27,580 nt of DNA. It comes from Bdellovibrio sp. (lineage in GTDB: Bacteria > Bdellovibrionota > Bdellovibrionia > Bdellovibrionales > Bdellovibrionaceae). The stretch lies in assembly GCA_017745015.1 (NCBI GenBank), contig JAGIAF010000002.1, positions 10,693 through 38,272 on the forward strand. Direction: 5' to 3'. The position numbers were made by a program, and so were the translations under genes. Below the pieces are notes generated by a model. It was not told where the DNA came from, did not search any database, and worked only from the letters and a program-made list of their open reading frames with translations. Positions 1 to 6,923 of the stretch are shown here, one piece after another. The first letter of the stretch is position 1; each line of letters opens with the position of its first letter.

Positions 1-49
1 GGCTTCCAAGAGGGGCAAAGCTTCCAAGTGTATGCGGATAAAGCTCTTC
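1..49. repeat. Inverted copy of part of the LysM gene (partner 636-684)
   Basis: Bases 1-35 are the exact reverse complement of 650-684. Over 1-49 against 636-684 only two bases differ (36 and 40). The copy sits at the very edge and interrupts the DprA-like frame right after its Y-P motif. The 14 bases next to the exact block (36-49) are also alike at the two loci, as expected if a short natural similarity had seeded a template switch. Confidence 0.9.
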
Positions 50-304
50 TCCATAACAAACAAACTGCACGCCTTGAATTTTCAGTTTCAACGTATGTTC
101 GCAGTGTTCTTTAAAGAGCTTGTGATTTTTTTCCAGGGCATCGCCAAGCCCCGGAAGATATTCGCGCAAGGTCACCCGTAACGAGTCCACGAAAAGCTCC
201 TGAGCTCTTCCGAGACGGCTATAGATTTGATGGATTTGATCCCGATGCAGATTGTACATGGGATGAGACTTAATTAATTGGGATAAGGAATACAGTTCAC
301 TCAT
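1..304 (-). CDS. dprA: DprA/Smf-like DNA-processing protein, N-terminal part, cut by window edge
   Basis: An open frame runs from the ATG at 304-302 to the left edge (101 codons, no stop). It opens MSELYSLSQLIKSHPMYNLH and has a helical N-terminal region. Near residues 78-90 it reads GVQFVCYGEELYP, the form of the start of the DprA Rossmann-like domain (a hydrophobic strand, then Y-G-[DE]-x-x-Y-P). DprA loads RecA onto incoming single-stranded DNA during natural transformation, in the cytoplasm. From residue 91 on, the sequence equals the antisense of the LysM gene, and the D-P-P motif expected a few residues later is absent, so the last ~11 residues are probably not genuine. The start codon lies just after the hairpin that ends the LysM gene, so transcription may depend on read-through or a very short leader. 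The family call is by motif only and moderately uncertain; no nucleotide-binding motif is inside the window. Confidence 0.5.
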   Translation of the reverse strand, partial: MSELYSLSQLIKSHPMYNLHRDQIHQIYSRLGRAQELFVDSLRVTLREYLPGLGDALEKNHKLFKEHCEHTLKLKIQGVQFVCYGEELYPHTLGSFAPLGS

Positions 305-308
305 AAAC

Positions 309-337
309 GAAAAAGGCCTGCAAGTTCTGCAGGCCTC
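309..337 (-). terminator. Rho-independent terminator of the LysM gene
   Basis: On the minus strand a perfect 9-bp stem (AGGCCTGCA at 314-322 pairing with TGCAGGCCT at 328-336, 5-nt loop) is followed by a short T-run (TTTTT, then CGTTT). It starts 12 nt past the LysM stop codon and ends right before the DprA-like ATG, so it would limit read-through into that gene. Confidence 0.8.
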
Positions 338-348
338 CTCGTTTCAAA

Positions 349-2007
349 TTACAATTCAAGATCCAAGTCTTCTGATCCGGACTCCGGCGGCGTATCGACC
401 GAAGGAGCACCTTCTAAATCCAATTCGTTATTAATTTCTTCTTTGGATTCAGGAGCATGGCTTTCTACAGCTTTGTTAATCGCGGTTTTAGCTGAAGTTA
501 ATCCGACGTAATCACCCGTCAAAATATCTTCCGAAGCGTTTGTCACATAAGCCGTTGCAAAGTTAGGAGAGACTTTCACAATCTTGACGATACCAATCTT
601 GCGATCATTCATCACGGCATCCGTTTGACGATTGCGAAGAGCTTCATCAGCATACACTTGGAAGCTTTGCCCCTCTTGGAAGCCTTGGTTCGATCCACCA
701 TTCAAGAACACCAACGAGTTGGCGCTGAATAAAGAACGATTTTTACCGAACTGACCGCCCATGATTTTACCGCCCGCAGACGATGAAAGCGCACTTGATG
801 CGGGATCAATCATTGGGATGTGCCCCGGAAGCAAAACCGCTCCCACTTCAAGAGGCTGAATTGCTTTTCTCACGATGGCGCGATAGATGTTCTTTTGCTC
901 GTTTACTTTTTCAACGACTTCGATCTCGCCTTGGATTTCAACCATTTTGCCTTTGCGATCTTTCGAGCGCGGATCCGTCACATCCCCCATGTTCTTATGA
1001 GCGACATAGTACTTCTCAGCGTTCGAAGGCAATTGCACATACACGTGCTGGAAATCACCAGCCGTTTTCGTGTCCATCTCTGTACCCGTGATAGAACCAA
1101 CACCCACCACAACAGAATCAGCCAAATAGTAACCCAGCGACTCTAAATGTTTCGGAAATTGTGAGTTCTGCAACTGCACATCGACAACACCGTCATCATC
1201 TGCAAAGAACCCGACACGCCCACTCGGTAAACTCGAGGGAAGTGATTTAAGAACTGGAGTGATTTTACGATGAGTTTTTGGAACAGGCGCGTTGTTTGCT
1301 CCCGCTTCGCCCCCACCATTCGCAACCACTTCATCCTTCGCAGTGTCATTCGCCCCCAATGAAACAGTCGGTGCATCTGCCATAGTTCCTGGGAAGAATT
1401 GAATGTTCATTGCTGGATTGATTTCGTGGGGATTCAAAATGGAGTCATTATTCAATGACCAAATCTTTGGCCAAAAATTAGGATCACCAAAGAATGTATT
1501 GGAAATATCCCAAAGAGTATTTCCTTTTTGAACTTTATAAGTTTCAGACTTACGTGCACCCACCGCTTTTTCCCAAGACTCTTCTGAAGTCGGCTCTTGG
1601 TTGAAGCGTTTGTAAATGGCATGGAACTCATTTTCTTTTTCATAGTCAGGATCACTGCCACCAACTGACGGGGCAAATGATTGAGCCTGCTGAATCTTCT
1701 TTTTAGGCTTCGCCTTAGGCACTGGCTCTGGAGCTGGCGCCGCCGGCGTTTCCTCTGGAGCAGCTGGTTCTTCCGGAGGAGATACGGGAGCGGATTCCGC
1801 ATGAGGAGCCTGGCCGGCTTCAGGAATTTCTTTAAACTCTGGAACTGTTGGTTCCTGAGTCGTTTCTTTTTTCGGCTCGAGAACATCCAATGGATCTGCA
1901 TCCCAAGTTGTATCTGGAGGTGCCGCTTCCTGTCCGTGCGCTTGCTGCAATTGCACCACGAGCGCGCAGAAAATGATCGTCAATGTTACGGAGAACTTCT
2001 TGTTCAT
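349..2007 (-). CDS. Secreted LysM-domain protein
   Basis: This 552-residue protein begins MNKKFSVTLTIIFCALVVQL, a Sec signal peptide probably cleaved near AHG-Q. A long Pro/Glu/Ala-rich low-complexity segment (about 30-105) suggests an extended periplasmic tether. A LysM domain lies at about 157-207 (YKVQKGNTLWDIS opening), a fold that binds N-acetylglucosamine-containing peptidoglycan. The rest (about 250-500) is Gly/Ser-rich beta structure without a family I recognise; the C-terminus is acidic. A GTG one codon upstream (2010) has slightly better spacing from an AAGG, so the start could be 2010. It lies 29 nt behind the TPR gene on the same strand, probably in one transcript, and ends at a clear terminator. 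The role is inferred as cell-wall-associated; no enzymatic motif was seen. Confidence 0.85.
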   Translation of the reverse strand: MNKKFSVTLTIIFCALVVQLQQAHGQEAAPPDTTWDADPLDVLEPKKETTQEPTVPEFKEIPEAGQAPHAESAPVSPPEEPAAPEETPAAPAPEPVPKAKPKKKIQQAQSFAPSVGGSDPDYEKENEFHAIYKRFNQEPTSEESWEKAVGARKSETYKVQKGNTLWDISNTFFGDPNFWPKIWSLNNDSILNPHEINPAMNIQFFPGTMADAPTVSLGANDTAKDEVVANGGGEAGANNAPVPKTHRKITPVLKSLPSSLPSGRVGFFADDDGVVDVQLQNSQFPKHLESLGYYLADSVVVGVGSITGTEMDTKTAGDFQHVYVQLPSNAEKYYVAHKNMGDVTDPRSKDRKGKMVEIQGEIEVVEKVNEQKNIYRAIVRKAIQPLEVGAVLLPGHIPMIDPASSALSSSAGGKIMGGQFGKNRSLFSANSLVFLNGGSNQGFQEGQSFQVYADEALRNRQTDAVMNDRKIGIVKIVKVSPNFATAYVTNASEDILTGDYVGLTSAKTAINKAVESHAPESKEEINNELDLEGAPSVDTPPESGSEDLDLEL

Positions 2008-2036
2008 CACACTTGCATCCTTGCCGTGGTGTTAAA

Positions 2037-2564
2037 CTAGTTGAACATTTTCAATTCAGAATTTGCTCTGAACGATTCAGGACTGCCTGGATATTTAGAC
2101 CGTACTTCAAGCAATGAACGCTTCGCGAAAGTTGGAAGGTTCATTCTTTTGTAGGTCATAGCTTTGGCGAATTTCGCAGAAGCTGCTTTATCACTTTTAG
2201 GATATTCACGTTCAACACGGCCGAAATAGCGAATCGCTTCAGCGAAGTTATTGTGATCAACAGCCATGCGGCCCGCGAGGAAAAGTGCATTGTCTGCGTA
2301 AGTGCTTGTTGGAAAGCGCGACAACAAACTTTGCATGCGGCTTTTCAGAGCGATCTCGTCATCGCGTTGATAAGCGCCTACCATTTCAGCATACAGGGCC
2401 GTATCACTTTCTTTCGTGATGTCTTGTCCTGTGAGTTCTACGAGTAAAGCTTGCTGTGTTGGTGTCGGGCCGTTGGCCTTTCTACCTGTGTCATTGGTCT
2501 TCGCGAATACGGCCAAAGGTAAGCTTAAAAGGAGTGTTGCTGCTAATGGTCTAAGTTGCTTCAT
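2037..2564 (-). CDS. Periplasmic tetratricopeptide (TPR) protein, CpoB/YbgF-like C-terminal half
   Basis: 175 residues with a signal peptide (MKQLRPLAATLLLSLPLAVF, cleavage after AFA). The C-terminal ~100 residues form TPR-type helix pairs: DNALFLAGRMAVDHNNFAEA, then FGRVEREYPKSDKA, then LLEVRSKYPGSPES, spaced about 37 residues apart. The repeated Y-P-x-S turns are typical of the CpoB/YbgF and BamD kind of TPR. The ATG at 2564 was chosen over an upstream one at 2600 because it starts exactly at the signal peptide and has GAGAGG 9 nt before it. TPRs are protein-interaction scaffolds, so a cell-envelope assembly role is likely but the partner is unknown. It lies upstream of the LysM gene and probably shares its transcript. 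Confidence 0.75.
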   Translation of the reverse strand: MKQLRPLAATLLLSLPLAVFAKTNDTGRKANGPTPTQQALLVELTGQDITKESDTALYAEMVGAYQRDDEIALKSRMQSLLSRFPTSTYADNALFLAGRMAVDHNNFAEAIRYFGRVEREYPKSDKAASAKFAKAMTYKRMNLPTFAKRSLLEVRSKYPGSPESFRANSELKMFN

Positions 2565-2627
2565 CGATGGACACCTCTCAATATTCTCTAAGTATGACAC
2601 GCAATAAGAAGTGCAAACAAGCAGGAG

Positions 2628-2636
2628 TTATCCACA
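2628..2636 (+). promoter_or_regulatory. Single DnaA-box consensus match
   Basis: TTATCCACA matches the DnaA box consensus TTATNCACA exactly. It stands 64 bases upstream of the TPR start. No second exact box is nearby, so it is not evidence for an origin; it may be chance or a regulatory DnaA site. Confidence 0.3.
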
Positions 2637-2721
2637 CAAAATGTTGAGTTATTGTAATGCTAGACCTTAGACCTATTGTTTTTCAAGGGTTTCAGCGATT
2701 TGCATGAAATTTAAGCATGCC

Positions 2722-2743
2722 ATAAGTTATTGAATTAACTTAT
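2722..2743. promoter_or_regulatory. Operator-like inverted repeat
   Basis: ATAAGTTA (2722-2729) and TAACTTAT (2736-2743) are perfect inverted repeats around a 6-nt spacer in an AT-rich stretch. The form fits a dimeric regulator site between two divergent units. The regulator is unknown, and AT-rich palindromes also arise by chance. Confidence 0.35.
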
Positions 2744-2879
2744 AAATAATTATTATTCGCCCCGAAAATGAGCGCTTAAATGTCAGATCTTACAATCCGA
2801 TTTTCTCGGACGCAGAGTTTCTAAGACAGATTATTTTAGAATCTACTCCAGACACGAAAATTGCTAAGTCATTGTAACC

Positions 2880-3782
2880 ATGATCATTCTACTTCTCATT
2901 GCTTTTGGCTTAAGCACTTCGCAGTCTCCTCGTCTGCTCAAAAACGTATCAGCACTTTCAGAAAGTTATCAACAAAAGTGTCTCCGCTTTCTCCCTGCAG
3001 AGACTGAAAATCATGCTTCGTTGGCCTCACTTGTTTGTGGCGAAAATCTCACAGATAAGGAGTTAAAACTCAGTCTGACCAAAACTTCGTTGATTCATAT
3101 TTTTGTGATCTCTGGGGCTCACCTAATTTTACTTGATGAGCTTTTAAGCATTCTGAAAATTCCATTCTTTGTAAGATTCATCTTTCTTTTCATTTATTCT
3201 GTCATCGTGGGCTGGCAACCACCCGCAGTTCGCGCCCTGGTGGCCCTGGGAACGCGTGCCGCCCTTAGGAAACTGCACTGGCACTTCCCACCGGATTTGA
3301 TGGTGCTGATCGCAGGAGCCGCGACCCTATTGATTTTCCCACCATGGTGGCAGTCGCTATCTTTGCTAATGAGTTGGTGTGCGGCTTTAGCACTTTGCTG
3401 GAGTTCGACCTTGCGAATCAAAAGCAAGTTCACCGCGGTTTTAGTCAGTCAGTGCGCGATTTTTCTATTTATGTGTGCCCCTCTTTGGGGGTTGGGAGCT
3501 TTGCACCCTTTAAGTCTTCTCTATAATATTTTATTGGGACCGGTGGTTTCGTTTGTCCTGATGCCGCTGGCATTTGCGGTCGCATTTATTCACCCACTTG
3601 TGCCCGCTTTTGATTTCATGGTGAATTTCTTTGCGACGATTTTAAAACTAATTTCTGAACCGATAACTCTGGTTCGCGGCAATGCTCCCTCCGTGGGGCT
3701 TTTGTGGTTCTGGGTTTTATTATGGCAGCTCTTTTTTCATTTCTTGCGCCTACATCTTTATCAAGGAAGAGATTCGCGATGA
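2880..3782 (+). CDS. comEC: ComEC/Rec2-type competence membrane domain protein (split ComEC, N-terminal gene)
   Basis: A 300-residue polytopic membrane protein with about seven to eight hydrophobic segments. The ComEC signature is clear: LIHIFVISGAHLILL at 71-85 (family form H-l-x-a-I-S-G-x-H), then PPAVRA at 114-119, and HPLSLLYNILLGPVVSF at 209-225. ComEC forms the inner-membrane channel that takes up single-stranded DNA in natural transformation. The N-terminal OB-fold (DUF4131) region found in full-length ComEC is missing: only about 45 residues lie before the competence domain. The metallo-beta-lactamase domain is not fused but encoded by the next gene, whose ATG overlaps this stop (ATGA). 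An in-frame TAA 15 nt upstream excludes a longer start; no good ribosome site precedes the ATG, so expression may be weak. Confidence 0.82.
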   Translation: MIILLLIAFGLSTSQSPRLLKNVSALSESYQQKCLRFLPAETENHASLASLVCGENLTDKELKLSLTKTSLIHIFVISGAHLILLDELLSILKIPFFVRFIFLFIYSVIVGWQPPAVRALVALGTRAALRKLHWHFPPDLMVLIAGAATLLIFPPWWQSLSLLMSWCAALALCWSSTLRIKSKFTAVLVSQCAIFLFMCAPLWGLGALHPLSLLYNILLGPVVSFVLMPLAFAVAFIHPLVPAFDFMVNFFATILKLISEPITLVRGNAPSVGLLWFWVLLWQLFFHFLRLHLYQGRDSR

Positions 3783-4492
3783 TTCAATTAGCGGTCTTTC
3801 TCTTGGTCTCGCTCAGCGCCACCCCCCTGGGAAATCGCGCCTTCCATAAATATGTTGTGGTATGGAATATCGGGCAAGGACAATGGGTCACGGCGACGGA
3901 GGAAAACCACTGCCAACACTTTGATCTTGGTGGCGAGAAGTTTCCCTGGAAAAATCTGAAGCGTCTTTGTTCTGACAAAGAAAATCGATTTTCTTTAAGC
4001 CACTGGGATTGGGATCATATCGGTGCCTTAGCTAAATGGCCTTCCTCATGGAAAGCCTGTATCAACCTTCGCCCTTTGGGAAAATCCTCTCCGCGCAAAA
4101 TGAAAATACTGGCGCAATTTCAAGATTGCTCTTCAGAAAAGAATTTTAAAGAATGGTCTCCGCAAAATGCCAAAGAAACAAACTCACGAAGTCATGTTGT
4201 TCGCTATGAAGACTACCTTTTGCCCGGAGACTCTCCAGTGGCAGAAGAGAGATTTTGGCAAAACATCTATTGGATCACGAGTGCGCGAGTTTTAGTTTTA
4301 GGTCATCACGGCAGTCGCACTAGCACCTCTACCGAGCTCTTAACACGATTGCCAAAACTAAAGATGGCTATCGCCTCGGCGCGGTGGGCCCGCTATAAAC
4401 ATCCCCATGCCGAAGTCATGTGGCGTCTCAAGAAAGCTCACGTCCCCCTCTTGCGCACGGAAGATTGGGGCAATATTTGGTTTGGGTTCTAA
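3779..4492 (+). CDS. ComEC-type metallo-beta-lactamase domain protein (split ComEC, C-terminal gene)
   Basis: 237 residues with a short hydrophobic N-terminus (signal or membrane anchor) and then the fold found at the C-terminus of ComEC. NIGQGQ at 30-35 stands for the usual D-V-G-Q-G-D, SHWDWDHIGA at 74-83 is the H-x-D-x-D-H metal motif, LLPGDSP lies at 147-153, and GHHGSRTSTS at 175-184 is the late His motif. In ComEC this domain is thought to degrade the non-transported DNA strand on the outer side of the inner membrane. Its ATG (3779) overlaps the stop of the preceding membrane gene as ATGA, with AAGGAAGAG upstream, so the two are translationally coupled and likely form one functional ComEC. 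A longer start at 3704 is possible but would overlap by 79 nt. The last D of the G-Q-G-D motif is Q here; activity may differ. Confidence 0.8.
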   Translation: MIQLAVFLLVSLSATPLGNRAFHKYVVVWNIGQGQWVTATEENHCQHFDLGGEKFPWKNLKRLCSDKENRFSLSHWDWDHIGALAKWPSSWKACINLRPLGKSSPRKMKILAQFQDCSSEKNFKEWSPQNAKETNSRSHVVRYEDYLLPGDSPVAEERFWQNIYWITSARVLVLGHHGSRTSTSTELLTRLPKLKMAIASARWARYKHPHAEVMWRLKKAHVPLLRTEDWGNIWFGF

Positions 4493-4530
4493 CCTGCCAA
4501 GAATCAGTCATTGCTTTCTAGGGAGCTTGC

Positions 4531-4554
4531 ATGAATTCACGTAAGCTTGGTTGA
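4531..4554 (+). CDS. Possible 7-codon leader ORF before the outer-membrane barrel gene
   Basis: ATG at 4531 follows GGGAG with 5-nt spacing, a much better ribosome site than that of the next gene. It reads MNSRKLG and stops at TGA 4552-4554, sharing its last base with the next ATG (TGATG). This looks like coupled translation into the barrel gene, but a frame this short can arise by chance. Confidence 0.25.
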   Translation: MNSRKLG

Positions 4555-5669
4555 TGAAACGAATTTTGTTTATTCTATTTCTCTTCGCATCTGTAGCCCG
4601 AGCTGAATCTATTTTCATAGATCCGGAAGATCATTTCCTAGATGCTAGCAGTTGGTTGCTCAAGCACCGTGGTTTCCTTCCCGTGCCGATTATTATCACC
4701 GAACCTGCCGTGGGTTACGGTGGCGGTGTTGCGTTGTTATTTATGAGTGAGAACAAGGACGCCACCTCTGAGAGCAGGCGTTTTATTGCGCCGACGGTCA
4801 CTGGCGTCATGGCTGCAGCCACAGAAAATGGAACTAAAGCGGGCGGAGCTTTTTTCATGCACAACTGGGATCATGATCGTTGGCGCTATTTAGGTTTCGT
4901 GGCGGCAGCTTCGGTGAACTTGGATTTTTATGGCTTAGGGGGATTCACACCTTCTAAAGACATTCACTTTGAATATAATTTGAAGGGCTGGGGCGTCTTC
5001 AATGATTTGCGCGCCCGTATCGAAGACAGCAACTTTTTCCTCGGTGGACGCTATATTTATACGGATCTTACCGTTGACTTTGATGACGATATCTTACCGC
5101 CAAATCTTCGTCCCCAAGATATTGAGAATCGCAACGGCGGACTTTCTCTTCTGGCAGCCTATGACAATCGCAACAACACCCTGTCCCCGCAATCGGGAAC
5201 CTATTTAGAATACCGCTATTACATTTTCAACGAAGCTCTGGGTGGCGATTTAAACTATCACGTTCAAGCGCTGGATCTTCAAGGGTTCTGGCGTGTGAAT
5301 CAGATTTGGGGATTTGCGGGCCGACTTTACAATCGATGGGTGGATGACAATGCACCCTTTTATGCAAAACCCTATATCACTTTGCGAGGCGTTCCCAAAC
5401 TGCGCTATCAAGGCGATATTGCTTCGTCAGCCGAGGTGGAAGTTCGCTACGATCCTCATCCTCGTTGGGAGTTGTCGGTGTTTGGTGGCGCTGGACGAGC
5501 CGCAGACTCGGCCAGCGACTTGAAAGACGCTGAAACGGCATCTGCTTATGGTGCAGGTTTTCGTTATCTCATCGCCCGTCTGTTAGGATTTCAGATGGGA
5601 GTTGATATTGCGAAAGGGCCCGAAGATTGGGTCTTTTACATCCAAGCTGGGGGCGCATGGATGTTTTAA
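4554..5669 (+). CDS. Outer-membrane beta-barrel protein, D15/Omp85 (BamA/TamA C-terminal) type without POTRA domains
   Basis: 371 residues; the signal peptide (MKRILFILFLFASVARA) is followed by alternating amphipathic strands to the C-terminal Phe (GGAWMF). Features of the Omp85 surface-antigen fold are the strand YDNRNNTLSPQSGTYLEYRY, the LRGVPKLRYQGD segment (family L/V-R-G-F/Y then Y-x-G), and a following E-V-R-Y strand. The GlyGly-rich early strand VGYGGGVALLF also fits. There is no room for POTRA domains, so it is not BamA itself; small D15-only proteins of this kind have no agreed function (pore or secretion partner). The ATG at 4554 was chosen over a TTG at 4551. Its own ribosome site is weak (see the leader ORF). 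Its stop codon overlaps that of the convergent ald gene. Confidence 0.72.
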   Translation: MKRILFILFLFASVARAESIFIDPEDHFLDASSWLLKHRGFLPVPIIITEPAVGYGGGVALLFMSENKDATSESRRFIAPTVTGVMAAATENGTKAGGAFFMHNWDHDRWRYLGFVAAASVNLDFYGLGGFTPSKDIHFEYNLKGWGVFNDLRARIEDSNFFLGGRYIYTDLTVDFDDDILPPNLRPQDIENRNGGLSLLAAYDNRNNTLSPQSGTYLEYRYYIFNEALGGDLNYHVQALDLQGFWRVNQIWGFAGRLYNRWVDDNAPFYAKPYITLRGVPKLRYQGDIASSAEVEVRYDPHPRWELSVFGGAGRAADSASDLKDAETASAYGAGFRYLIARLLGFQMGVDIAKGPEDWVFYIQAGGAWMF

Positions 5670-6772
5670 AGTTTGTACGGCTTATAGACCATGTGCAGAT
5701 CTTTTGCGACCGGCTCATAACAAACGCTTCCGCCATATACATTTAAACCTTGAAGAAGTGCCGGAGATTTCGCCACCGCATCTTCGACGCCCATATTCGC
5801 CAACATCAAACCGTATTTCATGGTTACATTGGTCAGCGCATAGGTTGAGGTTCTTGGCGCCACACCTGGCATATTAGGCACACAATAGTGAATTACTCCA
5901 TCCACCTCATAGGTTGGATTGGCGTGAGACGTTGGACGGCATGTTTCGATGCAACCGCCTTGATCCACAGCTACATCGACAACGACGGATCCGTTGGACA
6001 TAGAGGCGATCATTTCTTTTGAAACTAACGTGGGCGCTTTGTGCCCCGTAATCAGAACCCCGCCGATCACTAAATCAGAATCTTTGACTGAGTCTTCAAT
6101 ATTTTTAGGATTCGAGAACAACGTCGTACAACGACCTTGAAAAATATCATCGAGATATTCTAAACGAGCGATATTCACATCCAAAATTGTTACAGAGGCT
6201 CCTAAGCCCACGGCCATTTTTGCAGCATTGGCACCGACGACACCACCACCGATGATTGTGACTTTTCCAGGTTTCACTCCTGTCACACCACCCAAGAGAA
6301 TGCCTTTACCGCCGTGATCTTTCTGCAAATAGAACGCACCGATTTGTGTCGCCATACGACCTGCCACTTCTGACATCGGCGTCAGCAAAGGCAAAGAACC
6401 ATTTTCCAACTGAATCGTTTCGTAAGCGACGGCTTTCACTTTTCGCTCACAAAGAACTTTTGTCAACTTCGGTTCGGCGGCTAAGTGAAGGTAGGTGTAA
6501 ATGATCTGATTCTCTTTCATCAAATCATACTCGTCAGGAAGAGGTTCTTTCACCTTTTGGATCATCTCGGATTTCGCGTAGACATCTTTTTTACTGTCGA
6601 CGATTTTCGCACCAGCTTTTTCATAATGTTCGTTTGAAATTCCGGAGCCAAGGCCGGCGTCCTTTTCGATGAGTACTGTATGTCCTTCAGCAATATACTG
6701 GCGTACACCTGCCTCTGTCATACCCACACGATTTTCAGAAATCTTAATCTCTTTAGGAACGCCGATAATCAT
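5666..6772 (-). CDS. ald: Alanine dehydrogenase
   Basis: 368 residues, full family length. It catalyses reversible NAD-dependent oxidative deamination of L-alanine to pyruvate and ammonia in the cytoplasm. Starting at MIIGVPKEIK puts the known catalytic residues at their usual numbers: R15 (ENRVGM), K75 (KVKEP), H96 (YLHLAAEP), and the later D in VVDVAVDQGG. The Rossmann NAD-binding motif is VTIIGGGVVGANAAK. The ATG at 6772 is preceded by GGAG at 5 nt; a GTG at 6778 is the alternative. It lies downstream of the siderophore operon on the same strand but after that operon's terminator, so it is probably its own unit. Its stop overlaps the stop of the convergent barrel gene (TTAA), leaving no room for a separate terminator. 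Confidence 0.96.
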   Translation of the reverse strand: MIIGVPKEIKISENRVGMTEAGVRQYIAEGHTVLIEKDAGLGSGISNEHYEKAGAKIVDSKKDVYAKSEMIQKVKEPLPDEYDLMKENQIIYTYLHLAAEPKLTKVLCERKVKAVAYETIQLENGSLPLLTPMSEVAGRMATQIGAFYLQKDHGGKGILLGGVTGVKPGKVTIIGGGVVGANAAKMAVGLGASVTILDVNIARLEYLDDIFQGRCTTLFSNPKNIEDSVKDSDLVIGGVLITGHKAPTLVSKEMIASMSNGSVVVDVAVDQGGCIETCRPTSHANPTYEVDGVIHYCVPNMPGVAPRTSTYALTNVTMKYGLMLANMGVEDAVAKSPALLQGLNVYGGSVCYEPVAKDLHMVYKPYKL

Positions 6773-6836
6773 ATTCACTCCACAAGGTGCCTGAAAGTTT
6801 ACTTAAAAAAATGATGCCAGAGGCGGCCTAAAATGC

Positions 6837-6861
6837 AAGAAGCCCCAGGACGGGGCTTCTT
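6837..6861 (-). terminator. Terminator hairpin at the end of the siderophore operon
   Basis: AAGAAGCCCC (6837-6846) pairs perfectly with GGGGCTTCTT (6852-6861) around a 5-nt loop: a 10-bp GC-rich stem 63 nt past the receptor stop codon. On the minus strand it is followed by TT-GCATTTT, a broken T-tract. It separates the iron operon from ald. Confidence 0.7.
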
Positions 6862-6923
6862 TGAGGACTTGCGTTCAAACTGTAACGCAACATGGATGTA
6901 AAAAATAACCAGGCACCATTTTG

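Larger units (their letters stand above)
2565..2879. other. Divergent intergenic region between the TPR and ComEC genes
   Basis: 315 bases with no convincing gene. They must hold the promoters of both the TPR-LysM unit (minus) and the comEC unit (plus). Visible items are one perfect DnaA-box-like 9-mer, an AT-rich stretch (about 2722-2757) with an 8-bp inverted repeat, and a small 5-bp hairpin (TCCGA/TCGGA, 2796-2810). No confident -35/-10 pair was found. Confidence 0.6.

Noticed and set aside
1..111. Plus-strand frame at the left edge that translates like the LysM protein (GFQEGQSFQVYAD)
   Set aside because: The likeness ends after about 23 residues and the frame stops soon; it reflects the inverted 49-base copy, not a second LysM gene.
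1452..1901. 149-aa frame overlapping the LysM gene on the same strand
   Set aside because: Lys/Arg/Leu-rich frame-shifted reading of the Pro/Glu-rich region; no initiation signals.
2600..2950. Replication origin suggested by a perfect DnaA box plus AT-rich DNA
   Set aside because: Only one exact box, one near-match inside comEC (TTATCAACA), and no dnaA or other origin-linked gene nearby.
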